Shown: positions 32,975 through 42,097 of the stretch, piece by piece | How the letters are laid out: every line of letters starts with the position of its first letter | How positions within the stretch are numbered: position 1 is the first letter of the stretch | Assembly (NCBI GenBank): GCA_965603355.1 | Contig: CBFDCQ010000017.1 | Location: 1 to 49,170 of the forward strand | Length of the DNA: 49,170 nt | Direction: 5' to 3' | From: CBFDCQ01 sp965603355 | GTDB taxonomy: Bacteria; Hydrogenedentota; CAZGCA01; CBFDCQ01 | Notes under the pieces: generated by a model | What the model saw: only the letters and a program-made list of their open reading frames with translations | What the model was told of the DNA's origin: nothing | The model's database searches: none | Position numbers and translations under genes: made by a program

Positions 32975-34711
32975 CTACACATCCTCTTGTGGTGCCGAGG
33001 GTTCAACACTGAGCTCCGGAGTATCATATTTGTCAAGCGCCGAGTATATCGCCAACCTGGTGTTCGGTCCGACAATCCCGTCGGCATCGAGCCGGTACTC
33101 TCTTTGGAACTCCATAACCGCCTCCATCGTTGCCAGGTCATATCTGCCGGGAATCTCGCCCTCGTACAATCCCATTTCCTGCAGTTGCGTCTGCAGCCAC
33201 CTTACTCCGTATCCCGCGCCATTCAGGGCAAGAATCTCAGGAACGCTTTCAAAATCGCGCCAGAAGTAGAAGGTCCGACCGTACCAATACCTCCCCAGCC
33301 ATTCAAACGGAAACTCCCCTGATACATCCGCTCCTGCGTGTACAGCCGCAACCTCCCGTCCGTCCTCGTTACGCAGCCTCTCGACAGACACGTAAACGGG
33401 TCTATCATCTCCCGGCATATACAGTTCAAGAATGCACGGAAGCCCCATACGCTTAAGTTTATCGAAATCGGCGCGAACCGCCGAACAGCGCAATCCTCCT
33501 GCGCTGGCGGTATCGAAGAAGTCGATGCGACCGGTGGCCCACGTCGACGGCAGGCTTTCGGGGCTGACGCCCCAGCAGTCCAGCATGGCGAGAGCGGAAT
33601 CGCGCTTCGCCGCGCGGTAACCAATCGACCGCAAGAACTTCATAAACTGCCTCTCGAGATCCGCTTCCGGGTCGGAAACCGGAGCTTCCGGCTCAACCGG
33701 CTCCGGAGGCGCCGCCTCAGGAACAACTTCGGGCGGGGTTTCCTTCCACTGGTTGAGGCTCGACAATAAGCCGGGCCATCCACCGGGCAACACGGCGAAT
33801 ACGTAATACCCGCCCGCCAGCACTGCGAGCACCAGCACCATCGCGAACACGGCTGCGCGCACCCGACGGGGTTTTCTCGCAACCTGTCTCCGCTTAACCT
33901 TAACCTTTTCGCCCTCAACTTCTTTTATGGCCTGCTTGATTATCGCGGAGTTTATCTCCTTGCTCTCGCGGGTGTATCCGATAAGCAGCGCTCTGTCGCA
34001 CACCGCGTTGATAAGACGCGGGGTACCGCCCGAATACTTGAATAGTACCTTGAGCGCGCCTCTTGTGAACCGGATCTTGCCTCGACCGCCGGCTCTAGTG
34101 ATCCTGTGGCCTACGTATCCGACGATCTCGCCTTTGTCCAGCGGTTTCAGATGGTACCGGGCGGTAATCCGCTGGTCCAGCTGTCTCATTTCACGCGTGG
34201 TGAGATGCTCCTTGAGCTCCGGCTGACCGACAAGCACTATCTGCAGGAGTTTCTCCGTGTCGGTCTCAAGGTTCGACAGCAGACGGATTTGCTCCAGCAC
34301 AGGCGCCGACAGATCCTGCGCCTCGTCTATGAGTATAACGCAGTTCTTGCCCTCCTCGCGCCGGGCCAGCAGGTGCGCGTTGAGCTCGTCTATCAGCTCC
34401 TTCTTGGTGACCGCGCTCGACTTGATCCCGAAATCCTCGTTTATCGCTCGCAACAGCTCGGTTGCAGAAAGATAGGGGTTGAATATGAACGCGATCTCGA
34501 CTTCCGGACCCACCTGTTCGAGCAACGTTCGACAAATGGTGGTCTTGCCCGTGCCGACCTCGCCGGTGATCTCCACGAAACCGCTGCGGTTTCTTATCCC
34601 GTAAAGAAGGTGGGCAAAAGCTTCCTTATGCTTCTTGCTCAGGTAAAGAAACTTCGGGTCGGGTGTCAAGTTGAACGGTTTTTCGCGTAAACCATAGAAG
34701 TTCTCGTACAT
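32975..34711 (-). CDS. gspA: GspA/ExeA-like ATPase with peptidoglycan-binding domain
   Basis: A 578-residue membrane ATPase. The cytosolic AAA domain starts with the family motif YENFYGLREKPFNLTPDP and contains Walker A (GEVGTGKT) and Walker B (CVILIDEAQDL). A transmembrane helix lies near 290-310 (AAVFAMVLVLAVLAGGYYVF). The periplasmic part has a Pro-rich linker, a peptidase-C39-like fold (AMLDCWGVSPESLP onwards) and a C-terminal peptidoglycan-binding domain (LQTQLQEMGLY, VMEFQREYRLDADGIVG). In Aeromonas, ExeA/ExeB remodel peptidoglycan for secretin assembly. The promoter is at 34755-34783, and the ribosome site GGAGG can pair partly with the downstream CCCC. Confidence 0.88.
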   Translation of the reverse strand: MYENFYGLREKPFNLTPDPKFLYLSKKHKEAFAHLLYGIRNRSGFVEITGEVGTGKTTICRTLLEQVGPEVEIAFIFNPYLSATELLRAINEDFGIKSSAVTKKELIDELNAHLLARREEGKNCVILIDEAQDLSAPVLEQIRLLSNLETDTEKLLQIVLVGQPELKEHLTTREMRQLDQRITARYHLKPLDKGEIVGYVGHRITRAGGRGKIRFTRGALKVLFKYSGGTPRLINAVCDRALLIGYTRESKEINSAIIKQAIKEVEGEKVKVKRRQVARKPRRVRAAVFAMVLVLAVLAGGYYVFAVLPGGWPGLLSSLNQWKETPPEVVPEAAPPEPVEPEAPVSDPEADLERQFMKFLRSIGYRAAKRDSALAMLDCWGVSPESLPSTWATGRIDFFDTASAGGLRCSAVRADFDKLKRMGLPCILELYMPGDDRPVYVSVERLRNEDGREVAAVHAGADVSGEFPFEWLGRYWYGRTFYFWRDFESVPEILALNGAGYGVRWLQTQLQEMGLYEGEIPGRYDLATMEAVMEFQREYRLDADGIVGPNTRLAIYSALDKYDTPELSVEPSAPQEDV

Positions 34712-34754
34712 GAGGGGCGATCCTCCCCAAAACTATGCTTGTTATCCTAATATC

Positions 34755-34783
34755 ATTCTAACACCGTACCCTCGCTCCGTCAA
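34755..34783 (-). promoter_or_regulatory. Promoter of gspA-gspB
   Basis: Minus strand TTGACG (34783-34778), 17 bp, TAGAAT (34760-34755). It is divergent from the purC promoter at 34849-34877, with about 65 bp between the -35 boxes. Confidence 0.65.
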
Positions 34784-34848
34784 GGCAAATCTCCCTCTGG
34801 AGTCCCCCGCAAACGCCATTCCGCAAGACTCCTGAGACGTGGAGAGGA

Positions 34849-34877
34849 TTGACAGACACGGAAGGCTCTGCTAACAT
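34849..34877 (+). promoter_or_regulatory. Promoter of purC-purF-purM
   Basis: TTGACA (34849-34854), 17 bp, TAACAT (34872-34877). Just after it lies a hairpin, CGAGGA/TCCTCG (about 34883-34901), followed by a T-rich run, which could act as an attenuator. I see no purine riboswitch core. Confidence 0.65.
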
Positions 34878-34980
34878 TCACTCCGAGGAGGGCCTTTCCT
34901 CGAAGATTGTTTCTGTTTGATTAATTGTCGGGGCCGATATCGGTTGTATGGCGTGGATGGAGGTTTAAGGAGCGGGAGCA

Positions 34981-35877
34981 ATGTCAGAAAAAGCAGTCCT
35001 TGAAACGAGATTCAGCGGCGCTGTGGAAGCGTGGCGAGGAAAAGTGCGTGACATCTACGATCTGGGCGATAAGCTGCTGATCGTAGCCACCGACAGGATA
35101 TCGGCGTTCGACCATATTCTGCCCACGGGCATTCCCGATAAAGGCAAGATTCTCACCAAGCTGTCCTCCTTCTGGTTCAACAAGATGGAATCTGTCGTCA
35201 AAAACCACGTGATCTCAACTGATGTCGACGATTTCGGTCTGGATCTCGGTGACGAAAGGCAAGTGTACGGCGGCAGGAGCATGCTCGTCAAAAAAGCCGA
35301 GGTTCTTCCCGTGGAATGTGTCGTACGAGGTTGTGTCGCAGGTTCCGCCTGGCGCGAGTATCAGGAGTCGGGCACCGTGTGTGGGATTGAACTGCCTTCG
35401 GGTCTCCTCGAGGCCGACAAACTGCCCGAACCGATTTTCACTCCCGCTACCAAAGCAACCAGCGGACACGACATGAACATAAGCTTCGAGGAAATGGAAC
35501 GACTCGTTCCAAAGGAGATTGCGCACCAGTTAAGGGAGACAAGCATCACCGTTTTCAGGAACGCAACCGATTTTGCCGAACAGCGTGGGCTGATACTGTC
35601 CGACACGAAGTTCGAGTTCGGTCTGATAGAGGGTGAATTGACGATAATAGACGAACTTCTCACTCCCGACTCATCCCGGTTCTGGCTGAGCGAGAGCTAC
35701 GAGCCCGGACACGCTCAGTACGGGTTCGATAAGCAGTATGTGCGCGACTGGCTGGAGACCACCGGCTGGGACAAGGAGTCGCCGCCACCGCCCTTGCCGG
35801 AGGAAGTTGTCGCCGGCACGCGAGAAAGGTACATGGAGGCGTTGCGCCGCATTACGGGAGGAGGTCTCCAGGGGTAA
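34981..35877 (+). CDS. purC: Phosphoribosylaminoimidazole-succinocarboxamide synthase
   Basis: A 298-residue SAICAR synthetase joining CAIR and aspartate in purine synthesis. Typical motifs are GKVRDIYDLGDKLLIVATDR (ATP loop), SAFDHILPTGIPDKGKIL, ECVVRGCVAGSAWREY, the substrate stretch SGHDMNISFEE, and SDTKFEFGL with IDELLTPDSSRFW near the end. The 300-residue length is the longer eukaryote-like form found in many bacteria. AAGGAG lies eight bases before the ATG. It opens a purine operon with purF 8 bp downstream. Confidence 0.95.
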   Translation: MSEKAVLETRFSGAVEAWRGKVRDIYDLGDKLLIVATDRISAFDHILPTGIPDKGKILTKLSSFWFNKMESVVKNHVISTDVDDFGLDLGDERQVYGGRSMLVKKAEVLPVECVVRGCVAGSAWREYQESGTVCGIELPSGLLEADKLPEPIFTPATKATSGHDMNISFEEMERLVPKEIAHQLRETSITVFRNATDFAEQRGLILSDTKFEFGLIEGELTIIDELLTPDSSRFWLSESYEPGHAQYGFDKQYVRDWLETTGWDKESPPPPLPEEVVAGTRERYMEALRRITGGGLQG

Positions 35878-35885
35878 CCCGTGCC

Positions 35886-37337
35886 ATGACGACGACAATG
35901 ATGCCTGCCGATAAGCCGCGAGAAGAGTGCGGCGTGTTCGGCGTATACGGTCATCCGGAAGCCTCGAAACTCACTTACCTGGGACTGTACGCGTTACAGC
36001 ACCGAGGTCAGGAAAGTGCCGGTATCGTCGCAGCCCGTGACGGCAGCGTCGCGGCACACCGCGGGATGGGACTCGTCGCGGACGTGTTCGACGCCGCGAC
36101 ACTTGACAGGCTCGAGGGCGATATCGCAATAGGGCACAACCGCTACTCCACGACCGGCATGAGCGTCATCGAGAACGCGCAGCCGTTCTCGGTGGTTTAC
36201 GCTCACGGGTCGCTCGCGGTGGCTCACAACGGTAATCTTGTCAACGCCGACGGTCTTCGCGACGAACTCCAGTCGAAGGGAGCAATATTCCAGACAACAA
36301 GCGATACGGAGGTCATCGTTCACCTGATATCCTGGTCGCGAAAGAGCCCGTTTGCGGAAGCCGTAATCGATGCCCTGTCGAAGGTCCACGGAGCATTTTG
36401 CGTCCTCCTGACTAACGGCGAGGAGCTGGTTGTGGCGCGCGATACTCACGGTGTGCGACCGCTGTGTCTGGGCAGGCTCGGCGACGCATATGTGTTTGCG
36501 AGCGAAAGCTGCGCGTTCGATATAATTGATGCGGAGTTCGAGCGCGAAGTCGAGCCGGGCGAGGTCATCGTCGTGACCCGCGACGGGCTGCGTTCGTATT
36601 TTCCGTCCGAAAAGACGAAGCTCGCTTACTGCATCTTCGAGTTTATCTACTTCTGTCGGCCCGACAGTTTCGCCTTCGGCAAACAGGTGAACACGGTGAG
36701 GGAGAATCTCGGAAAGCAGCTTGCCAGAGAGAGTCCGGCGGATGTGGATGCCGTGATCGCGGTGCCGGATTCGTCCAATCCCGCCGCCGTCGGCTACGCA
36801 AGGGAGCTGGGAATACCGTTCGAGCTCGGACTCATAAGAAACCACTACGTTGGCAGGACGTTCATCGAACCCGAAGCCTCGATACGCGATTTCGGGGCTA
36901 AGATAAAGTACAATCCTGTCCGCGAAGCGCTCAAAGGCAGACGTGTTGCGGTGGTAGACGATTCCATCGTGCGCGGGAACACGAGTAAGAAGATCGTGAA
37001 TATGCTCCGGAAGGCCGGCGCCGAGGAGATACATTTCAGGGTGGGCTCCGCCCCTTACAAACATCCGTGTTACTATGGGATTGATGTGGCTACGTACGGC
37101 GAGCTTGCGGCGGCGCCAAAAAGCGTGGAGGCGATGCGCGAGTTTATCGGGGCCGATACCCTGCGGTATCTGTCCGTGGAAGGGATGGTACTCGCCACGG
37201 GCAAGACCGCTGACCAGTTCTGCCTCGGCTGTTTCACCGGCGATTACCCGACAACCGTTCCGGAAACCGATGAGAACGGTGCAGCGAGAGGTTGTAGCAA
37301 TGGACGGAGAACTACGTTACCGCGACGCCGGGGTTGA
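35886..37337 (+). CDS. purF: Amidophosphoribosyltransferase
   Basis: A 483-residue enzyme for the first committed step of purine synthesis, making phosphoribosylamine from PRPP and glutamine. A short propeptide (MTTTMMPADKPREE) precedes the Cys nucleophile in ECGVFGVYGHPE, exposed by processing. The glutaminase domain continues with LQHRGQESAGI and GHNRYSTTG. The phosphoribosyltransferase half has the PRPP motif VVDDSIVRGNTS. Cys residues in the late part (KHPCYYGIDV, FCLGCFTGDYP) fit the iron-sulfur-cluster type. The gene overlaps purM by 38 bp; the last 15 residues are not conserved and look like read-on. Confidence 0.95.
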   Translation: MTTTMMPADKPREECGVFGVYGHPEASKLTYLGLYALQHRGQESAGIVAARDGSVAAHRGMGLVADVFDAATLDRLEGDIAIGHNRYSTTGMSVIENAQPFSVVYAHGSLAVAHNGNLVNADGLRDELQSKGAIFQTTSDTEVIVHLISWSRKSPFAEAVIDALSKVHGAFCVLLTNGEELVVARDTHGVRPLCLGRLGDAYVFASESCAFDIIDAEFEREVEPGEVIVVTRDGLRSYFPSEKTKLAYCIFEFIYFCRPDSFAFGKQVNTVRENLGKQLARESPADVDAVIAVPDSSNPAAVGYARELGIPFELGLIRNHYVGRTFIEPEASIRDFGAKIKYNPVREALKGRRVAVVDDSIVRGNTSKKIVNMLRKAGAEEIHFRVGSAPYKHPCYYGIDVATYGELAAAPKSVEAMREFIGADTLRYLSVEGMVLATGKTADQFCLGCFTGDYPTTVPETDENGAARGCSNGRRTTLPRRRG

Positions 37338-38334
37338 CAGGGATGTCGCTTCGGAAGCGAAACGTCGCATCACCGACAAAGCGCGTTCGACATTCTCGTC
37401 GAACGTGCTGCAGGACATTGGCGGTTTTGGCGCTCTGTACGAGCTTGAAACCGGACGGTGGACGGAACCGGTCCTTGTATCGAGCATAGACAGTGTCGGC
37501 ACGAAGCTGAAGATAGCGTTCATGACCGGCGTGCACGACACCGTCGGGATTGACATTGTCGCCCACTGTGTCAACGACATCCTTACGATGGGGGCAAAAC
37601 CGCTGTTCATCATGGACTATCTCGCTGCCGGCAAGCTCGAGGCAACCGTCGTTGAACAGGTCGTCTCGGGACTCGTCACGGGCTGCAACGAGTCAGGATG
37701 CGCGCTTATCGGCGGCGAGACCGCCGAACTGCCGGGCTTATACGCCGAGGGCGAATACGACCTTGCCGCCTGCATCGTCGGCGTGGTTGAGAAACGCGGG
37801 ATAGTCGACGGATCAAAAGTCGCCGCAGGCGACCTGCTTGTCGGTCTGGCGTCATCCGGCCTGCACACCAACGGGTATTCACTCGCAAGAAGGATAGTAT
37901 TCGACCTGCTTGCGCTAAAACCAGACGACCTCTTGGAGAACTGCAACAGAACCGTCGCTGACGAGTTGCTTGAACCGCACAGATGTTACGCGCCCATTGT
38001 GCTGCCCCTGCTGGATGCCGGAACGGTTCACGGGATGGCTCACATCACCGGCGGCGGATTGACCGAAAACCTGCCGCGCACTCTGCCGCCGCGGCTCGCG
38101 GCGCAAATCGACAGATCGGCCTGGGATGTGCCGCCGATCTTCAAGTTTCTTCAGGAGAAAGGCAAAGTCCCGGAAGCGGAAATGTTCAAGACCTTCAACA
38201 TGGGCGTGGGATTCGTCCTGATTGTGCCGCCGGGCAACGCTGAACATGCCATTTCGGAGGCGGGCAAACACGGCTGCAACGCTGAAGTTATGGGGCGTGT
38301 TGTCGACGGACAGGGGCAGGTTGAATACATTTGA
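37300..38334 (+). CDS. purM: Phosphoribosylformylglycinamidine cyclo-ligase
   Basis: A 344-residue AIR synthetase that closes the imidazole ring. The start is placed at MDGELRYRDAGVD (37300), because AGAGG lies upstream and homologues begin with the YxDAGVD stretch. The same frame is open from 37075 inside purF but without meaning. Motifs are SSIDSVGTKLKIA (glycine/ATP loop), DIVAHCVNDILTMGAKPL, ALIGGETAELPGLY and GLASSGLHTNGYSLAR, with HITGGGLTENLPR and NMGVGF near the end. It is the last gene of the purC-purF-purM unit. Confidence 0.95.
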   Translation: MDGELRYRDAGVDRDVASEAKRRITDKARSTFSSNVLQDIGGFGALYELETGRWTEPVLVSSIDSVGTKLKIAFMTGVHDTVGIDIVAHCVNDILTMGAKPLFIMDYLAAGKLEATVVEQVVSGLVTGCNESGCALIGGETAELPGLYAEGEYDLAACIVGVVEKRGIVDGSKVAAGDLLVGLASSGLHTNGYSLARRIVFDLLALKPDDLLENCNRTVADELLEPHRCYAPIVLPLLDAGTVHGMAHITGGGLTENLPRTLPPRLAAQIDRSAWDVPPIFKFLQEKGKVPEAEMFKTFNMGVGFVLIVPPGNAEHAISEAGKHGCNAEVMGRVVDGQGQVEYI

Positions 38335-38466
38335 CAATGCGGTTCCCGCCGTGTCGCAACGCCCGGCCGCTCACCCGCGGCGGCAGGCCGGCACCGGCAA
38401 CGAGGATCCCTTGCAGACGTATCTGGTGTGCGCAACGCCTGTTATGTCAGAGTCAAGAGAGAACCA

Positions 38467-38483
38467 AGTGCCGTACCGGCACT
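38467..38483. other. Perfect 7-bp palindrome AGTGCCG-tac-CGGCACT
   Basis: It lies between purM and the promoter at 38517-38546. No T-run follows, so it is not a clear terminator. It could be an operator about 35 bp upstream of the -35 box. The remaining 38335-38466 stretch holds nothing I recognise. Confidence 0.35.
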
Positions 38484-38516
38484 GTGAATGAGTCCCGCAG
38501 GGGCCGAAAAAAGTGC

Positions 38517-38546
38517 TTGACTTACAAGGCTATGTTCTGATATAAT
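38517..38546 (+). promoter_or_regulatory. Promoter of the CFI-box protein gene
   Basis: TTGACT (38517-38522), 18 bp, TATAAT (38541-38546). It is about 310 bp ahead of the ATG, which implies a long leader. Confidence 0.65.
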
Positions 38547-38858
38547 CATTTATGAATGGGGCAATTGGCGAATTTCGTAGGTTGGTGCTGTATACCCCCG
38601 GGTTTTAGGGGTGTGTTCACAAAAAGGTGGTGTGAGCTTGGTTAGGAAGGGGGGATTATCCACTTACCAAGAAATGTGTTTTGACTCGAGACAGTTTTCC
38701 GGCGGGGGAATTGTATGCTTGAGTTTATTAGGGGGAGGAGTTAGGTTCATTTACCCAAGGGCGGGCGTGACCCGTTCTTGATGAGATCAATCTCCTGGAC
38801 CGGTGTTAAGTTGGCAAGCTGAGAACGAAAACGAAGTCGCGCAGAAAGGAGAGAGGTA
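38547..38858 (+). other. Long 5' leader of the CFI-box protein gene
   Basis: About 300 nt of T- and G-rich sequence with no coding frame. It contains a hairpin ACCCC...GGGGT (around 38595-38615) and several GGGG-rich tracts. It ends in AGAAAGGAGAGAGGTA before the ATG. No known riboswitch core is recognised, so its function is open. Confidence 0.35.
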
Positions 38859-40841
38859 ATGGAGAGCAGAAAGACAATGTGGCTTGCGATAGCGGTGGTA
38901 GGATTGCTATTGTGCGGGCTGGGGATGGGAATTGTCCCGGGCAGCAGCGTACTGCTGCCGTTGCGACAGGTCCTCGCAGACTATGAGGTTGAAGGGATCG
39001 TCTTCCCAATGAGCCAGGCGAGTAGCGTGTATGTGGCGTCGCCGGCAGGGGTCAACACCACGTTCCTGCCTGTACGCGCCGCTGTGAACACGGCAGCGCC
39101 TCCGGCTAGGGTGACTTTCGACGAGGGTCCCATCTTCGACCAGGATTTTGAGATCCCGTTCATCGGGCATTTCGACGAGATCAACCTTGGCGTCGACGAC
39201 AGCTTTGATATTGACGCCAACGCATTCGGGCCCGACCCGGGGACGTTCGTCAATACCGTGTCGAGGTCCATTGACGTGTACGGACTCCCGGACGACGACG
39301 CGAACGGCATCCCTGAGAACGAAGGCGGCGACAACGATGTGTTCGCTGTAGAGACAGGCGGTGTATGGGTCGCCCAGACGGGGACCGGCACTGTGTATTC
39401 TGCGGTTGCCAGCGTTGGTGAAGACACTATGGGTGTCACTGAAGAGCTGGCTCTTATGGCTCATGTCGTTACCGGCAGCGACGTCACGCTCGCCGTTCCA
39501 AACGAGGCCGTGCCCGGTACGGACGGCAGACTTGTCGTGAGAACTGCGCCGGCGGCGGACGAGATCAGTGCCGGCCTCGACGATCTGCTACCGTCATCGC
39601 TGTCCGGATTTGACGTATCGCAGATAGTGGCCATTGACGCTCATCTGATCGATTCCGGTGGCGCCCAGGTAGGTGCACTTGCTGCGCCGATTATGGTTCA
39701 TGTACCGGTTGATGTTACGGAAGAGATTACAATACCGATCTTCTATGCGGAGACCGACCTCGATGCGAACTACGATGTTGATGCCACTGGCGCTGCCTTC
39801 CAACAGCTGCCTGTCGGGACTAACATCGTGAACAAGGAGCTGGTCTTCCCGGTAAGCGACCTGACGATGTACGTCCCGCTCCTGCATGGTGGCGCGCCGA
39901 TCATCAATTCGGTCGAGGCGCCCGCTGCGGGTCCGATAGCTGGTTGTGCACCTGTGACGATTAGCGCTTCAGGATATCTGGATGAAGATGCCCTGACCGT
40001 GCAGATCGGCGGTAGCGACGCGACGGACGTGTTCGTAACGTACGACCCTGTCGCGCTAACCGGCGAGATTACCTGTGTGGCGCCTCCGGGCAGCGCTCTC
40101 GGCGCAGCGGATGTGAGCATCACCAACCTGGATGTTGGAGGCGAAGGCTTCGACATCTTCGGCCTGCTTGAGGATGCTTACGGCTACACGCCAAGCGTGC
40201 CGGCCAACCTCGATATCGACCCGGATTCCAGCCGTAGAAACAGACCGTTCACCATAACCGGCGAAGGTATTGAAGCCGGCGCTGAGGTGTTCTTCGGCGA
40301 AGTGCCGGTGGATGACGTGGTAGTGAGCATCGACTGCGTCGGCGAAGGTCCGACACACACGATCACCGGTACTATTCCCAGAGGAGTGCCGCGTGGACTC
40401 GCGACCGTTACTGTGAACAACCCGCTCAGCGGCACGGCGGCCATTGTGCTGATCAACATTCTAGGGCCACCTACACCACCACCGCCTCCAGCTCCAGTTG
40501 TTGTTCCTGCAGGCGGCGGACGCGGTGGAGCCGGCGGTCCCTGCTTCGTGGCTACGGCGACCTACGGCACGCCTATGGCGGACCAGCTTGAAGTACTGAG
40601 AACCTTCAGAGACAGGTACCTGCTCACCAACGCTGCCGGTACCGCCTTGATGAAGACGTACTACAAGTACAGTCCTGCTGTGGCGAACACGATTGCAGAC
40701 AGCTCCGCACTGAGAGCGGTAACTCGTGTGGCGCTGACGCCTATCGTGGCGCTGTTGGTGATGCCGCTCTGGATCAAGCTGGCGCTCGTCAGCCTGGCCG
40801 TTGCTGCGGCAGCGCTCATCAGGAGGAGAGTACGCGCGTAA
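38859..40841 (+). CDS. Secreted TIG-domain protein with CFI-box C-terminus
   Basis: A 660-residue exported protein. Residues 1-40 form a signal peptide (MWLAIAVVGLLLCGLGMGI). The middle has Ig-like/TIG (IPT) repeats, for example PIINSVEAPAAGPIAGCAPV and a second near NRPFTITGEGIEAGAEV. After a Pro-rich hinge comes GGPCFVATATYGTPMADQ, the CFI-box-CTERM motif, with LRTFRDRYLLTNAAGTALMK and YYKYSPAVANTIA. A final transmembrane helix and RRRVRA end the protein. This tail is a recognised C-terminal anchoring or sorting domain in many uncultured bacteria. A GAGAGG site and a promoter at 38517-38546 are present. A terminator follows at 40908-40937. The binding partner is unknown. Confidence 0.85.
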   Translation: MESRKTMWLAIAVVGLLLCGLGMGIVPGSSVLLPLRQVLADYEVEGIVFPMSQASSVYVASPAGVNTTFLPVRAAVNTAAPPARVTFDEGPIFDQDFEIPFIGHFDEINLGVDDSFDIDANAFGPDPGTFVNTVSRSIDVYGLPDDDANGIPENEGGDNDVFAVETGGVWVAQTGTGTVYSAVASVGEDTMGVTEELALMAHVVTGSDVTLAVPNEAVPGTDGRLVVRTAPAADEISAGLDDLLPSSLSGFDVSQIVAIDAHLIDSGGAQVGALAAPIMVHVPVDVTEEITIPIFYAETDLDANYDVDATGAAFQQLPVGTNIVNKELVFPVSDLTMYVPLLHGGAPIINSVEAPAAGPIAGCAPVTISASGYLDEDALTVQIGGSDATDVFVTYDPVALTGEITCVAPPGSALGAADVSITNLDVGGEGFDIFGLLEDAYGYTPSVPANLDIDPDSSRRNRPFTITGEGIEAGAEVFFGEVPVDDVVVSIDCVGEGPTHTITGTIPRGVPRGLATVTVNNPLSGTAAIVLINILGPPTPPPPPAPVVVPAGGGRGGAGGPCFVATATYGTPMADQLEVLRTFRDRYLLTNAAGTALMKTYYKYSPAVANTIADSSALRAVTRVALTPIVALLVMPLWIKLALVSLAVAAAALIRRRVRA

Positions 40842-40907
40842 CTTAAGACGATGATTGCTTCGGCTGGCGCGCCGGCAAAGGCGCGCCGGCCGGATAGAGA
40901 TGGTAGG

Positions 40908-40937
40908 AAGGCAGGCTGAGTTTCAGCCTGCCTTTTT
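40908..40937 (+). terminator. Intrinsic terminator after the CFI-box gene
   Basis: AAGGCAGGCTGA (40908-40919) and TCAGCCTGCCTT (40923-40934) form a 12-bp perfect stem with a 3-nt loop and end in TTTTT (40933-40937). A second GC hairpin lies just before it, GCTGGCGCGCC/GGCGCGCCGGC, at about 40863-40889. Confidence 0.9.
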
Positions 40938-40978
40938 ACTAGGTGCCGCGCGTACAGCACGCCCGAAGGAGTCACCAG

Positions 40979-42064
40979 GTGGGTATCAGGGTTCTGGAAG
41001 TTGTAAACGCCCTCGGCATGGGCGGGACCGAGAAGGTGCTCCAGATACTTGTAAAATATCTCGACAGGAGCAAATTCGACGTATTCGTTTGCGGAGTTCA
41101 CGAAGGGGGACCGCGCGCCGATATCATCCGCGAATACGGCGTTGAGGTCTTCATCGCCCCGGAGATAAGGGATTTATGCCGGAAGTTGCAGCCGGACATA
41201 CTCCACGTTCACCGCGCCGGATGGGCGGAACCCGGCGTCATTGAGGCGGCAAAGGAGGCTGGTGTACCGGTGGTGATCGAGACCAACGTGTTCGGACGCG
41301 TCGACACGAGCCCTGCCGAACAGGCTATAGACTGCCACCTCTTTGTGAGCTACTTCTGTGCCAGACGGTACCAGGGTTGGGTTGGCCATCCCCTCACCTC
41401 CGATAAGTACAAGGTGCTGTATAACCCTGTGGATCTCGACGAGTTCGATGCCCGCCCGGTCAGCGGCGAACGCGGCCGGTCCTGCGTCGGCAGGATAAGT
41501 CGCGCGGAGAACCTGAAGTGGGATCCGATATGTATAGACATGGTGCCGCTGGTGCTCCAGTACGTGCCCGACCTGAAATACTACGTTATCGGCGCGACCG
41601 ATGACGTCCGGACGAGAGTCCGCTCGCTCGGTGTCGAAGACCGTTTCGAGTACATGGAAATGACCGCCGACGACCAAGCGTTGATGCGGTTCTACGATAA
41701 GATAGACGTCTACGTGCACGGCACACAGATCGGCGAATCCTTCGGATGCAGCATTGCCGAAGCCATGGCGAGAAGGATACCGGTGGTGACGCACAACTGT
41801 TTTGAGCAACGCGATAACGCCCAGGTCGAAGTCGTCGATCACGGAGTGACCGGGTTCGTGGCGGACACCGTCGAGGATTACGCGCGCGCCGTCGTTACCC
41901 TCCTGCAGGACCCCGGCCTCTGCCGGAAAATGGGAGACGCCGGACACGACAAGGTCGCGCGAAACTATGAGGCAAAAACGATCACCCGCGCATTGGAGGG
42001 GGTGTTCGAGAGCTTCTACGACAAAAAAGTGGGAGCTACACCAAGACCCGTTGCGAGCGGATGA
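40979..42064 (+). CDS. GT4-family glycosyltransferase
   Basis: A 361-residue GT-B fold glycosyltransferase of the GT4 type. Residues 1-40 carry the Rossmann-like acceptor strand with the GMGGTEKVL loop. The nucleotide-sugar half has FGCSIAEAMARRIPVV with the ExE-like region before it (GTQIGESFGCSI), then GVTGFVADT. The sugar donor and acceptor cannot be told. The start is GTG at 40979, with AAGGAG seven bases upstream. A longer GTG frame from 40943 lies in the terminator region and lacks a ribosome site. Nothing nearby suggests a polysaccharide cluster. Confidence 0.88.
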   Translation: MGIRVLEVVNALGMGGTEKVLQILVKYLDRSKFDVFVCGVHEGGPRADIIREYGVEVFIAPEIRDLCRKLQPDILHVHRAGWAEPGVIEAAKEAGVPVVIETNVFGRVDTSPAEQAIDCHLFVSYFCARRYQGWVGHPLTSDKYKVLYNPVDLDEFDARPVSGERGRSCVGRISRAENLKWDPICIDMVPLVLQYVPDLKYYVIGATDDVRTRVRSLGVEDRFEYMEMTADDQALMRFYDKIDVYVHGTQIGESFGCSIAEAMARRIPVVTHNCFEQRDNAQVEVVDHGVTGFVADTVEDYARAVVTLLQDPGLCRKMGDAGHDKVARNYEAKTITRALEGVFESFYDKKVGATPRPVASG

Positions 42065-42097
42065 AACAGCGCCTTCTCCGTCTGCCCGTCCAGCGGT

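Noticed and set aside
34883..34915. Terminator in the purC leader
   Set aside because: The 6-bp stem is short and the T-run broken, so I mention it only as a possible attenuator.
37075..37299. N-terminal extension of PurM overlapping purF
   Set aside because: It is a shadow of purF; homologues start at the YxDAGVD stretch near 37300.
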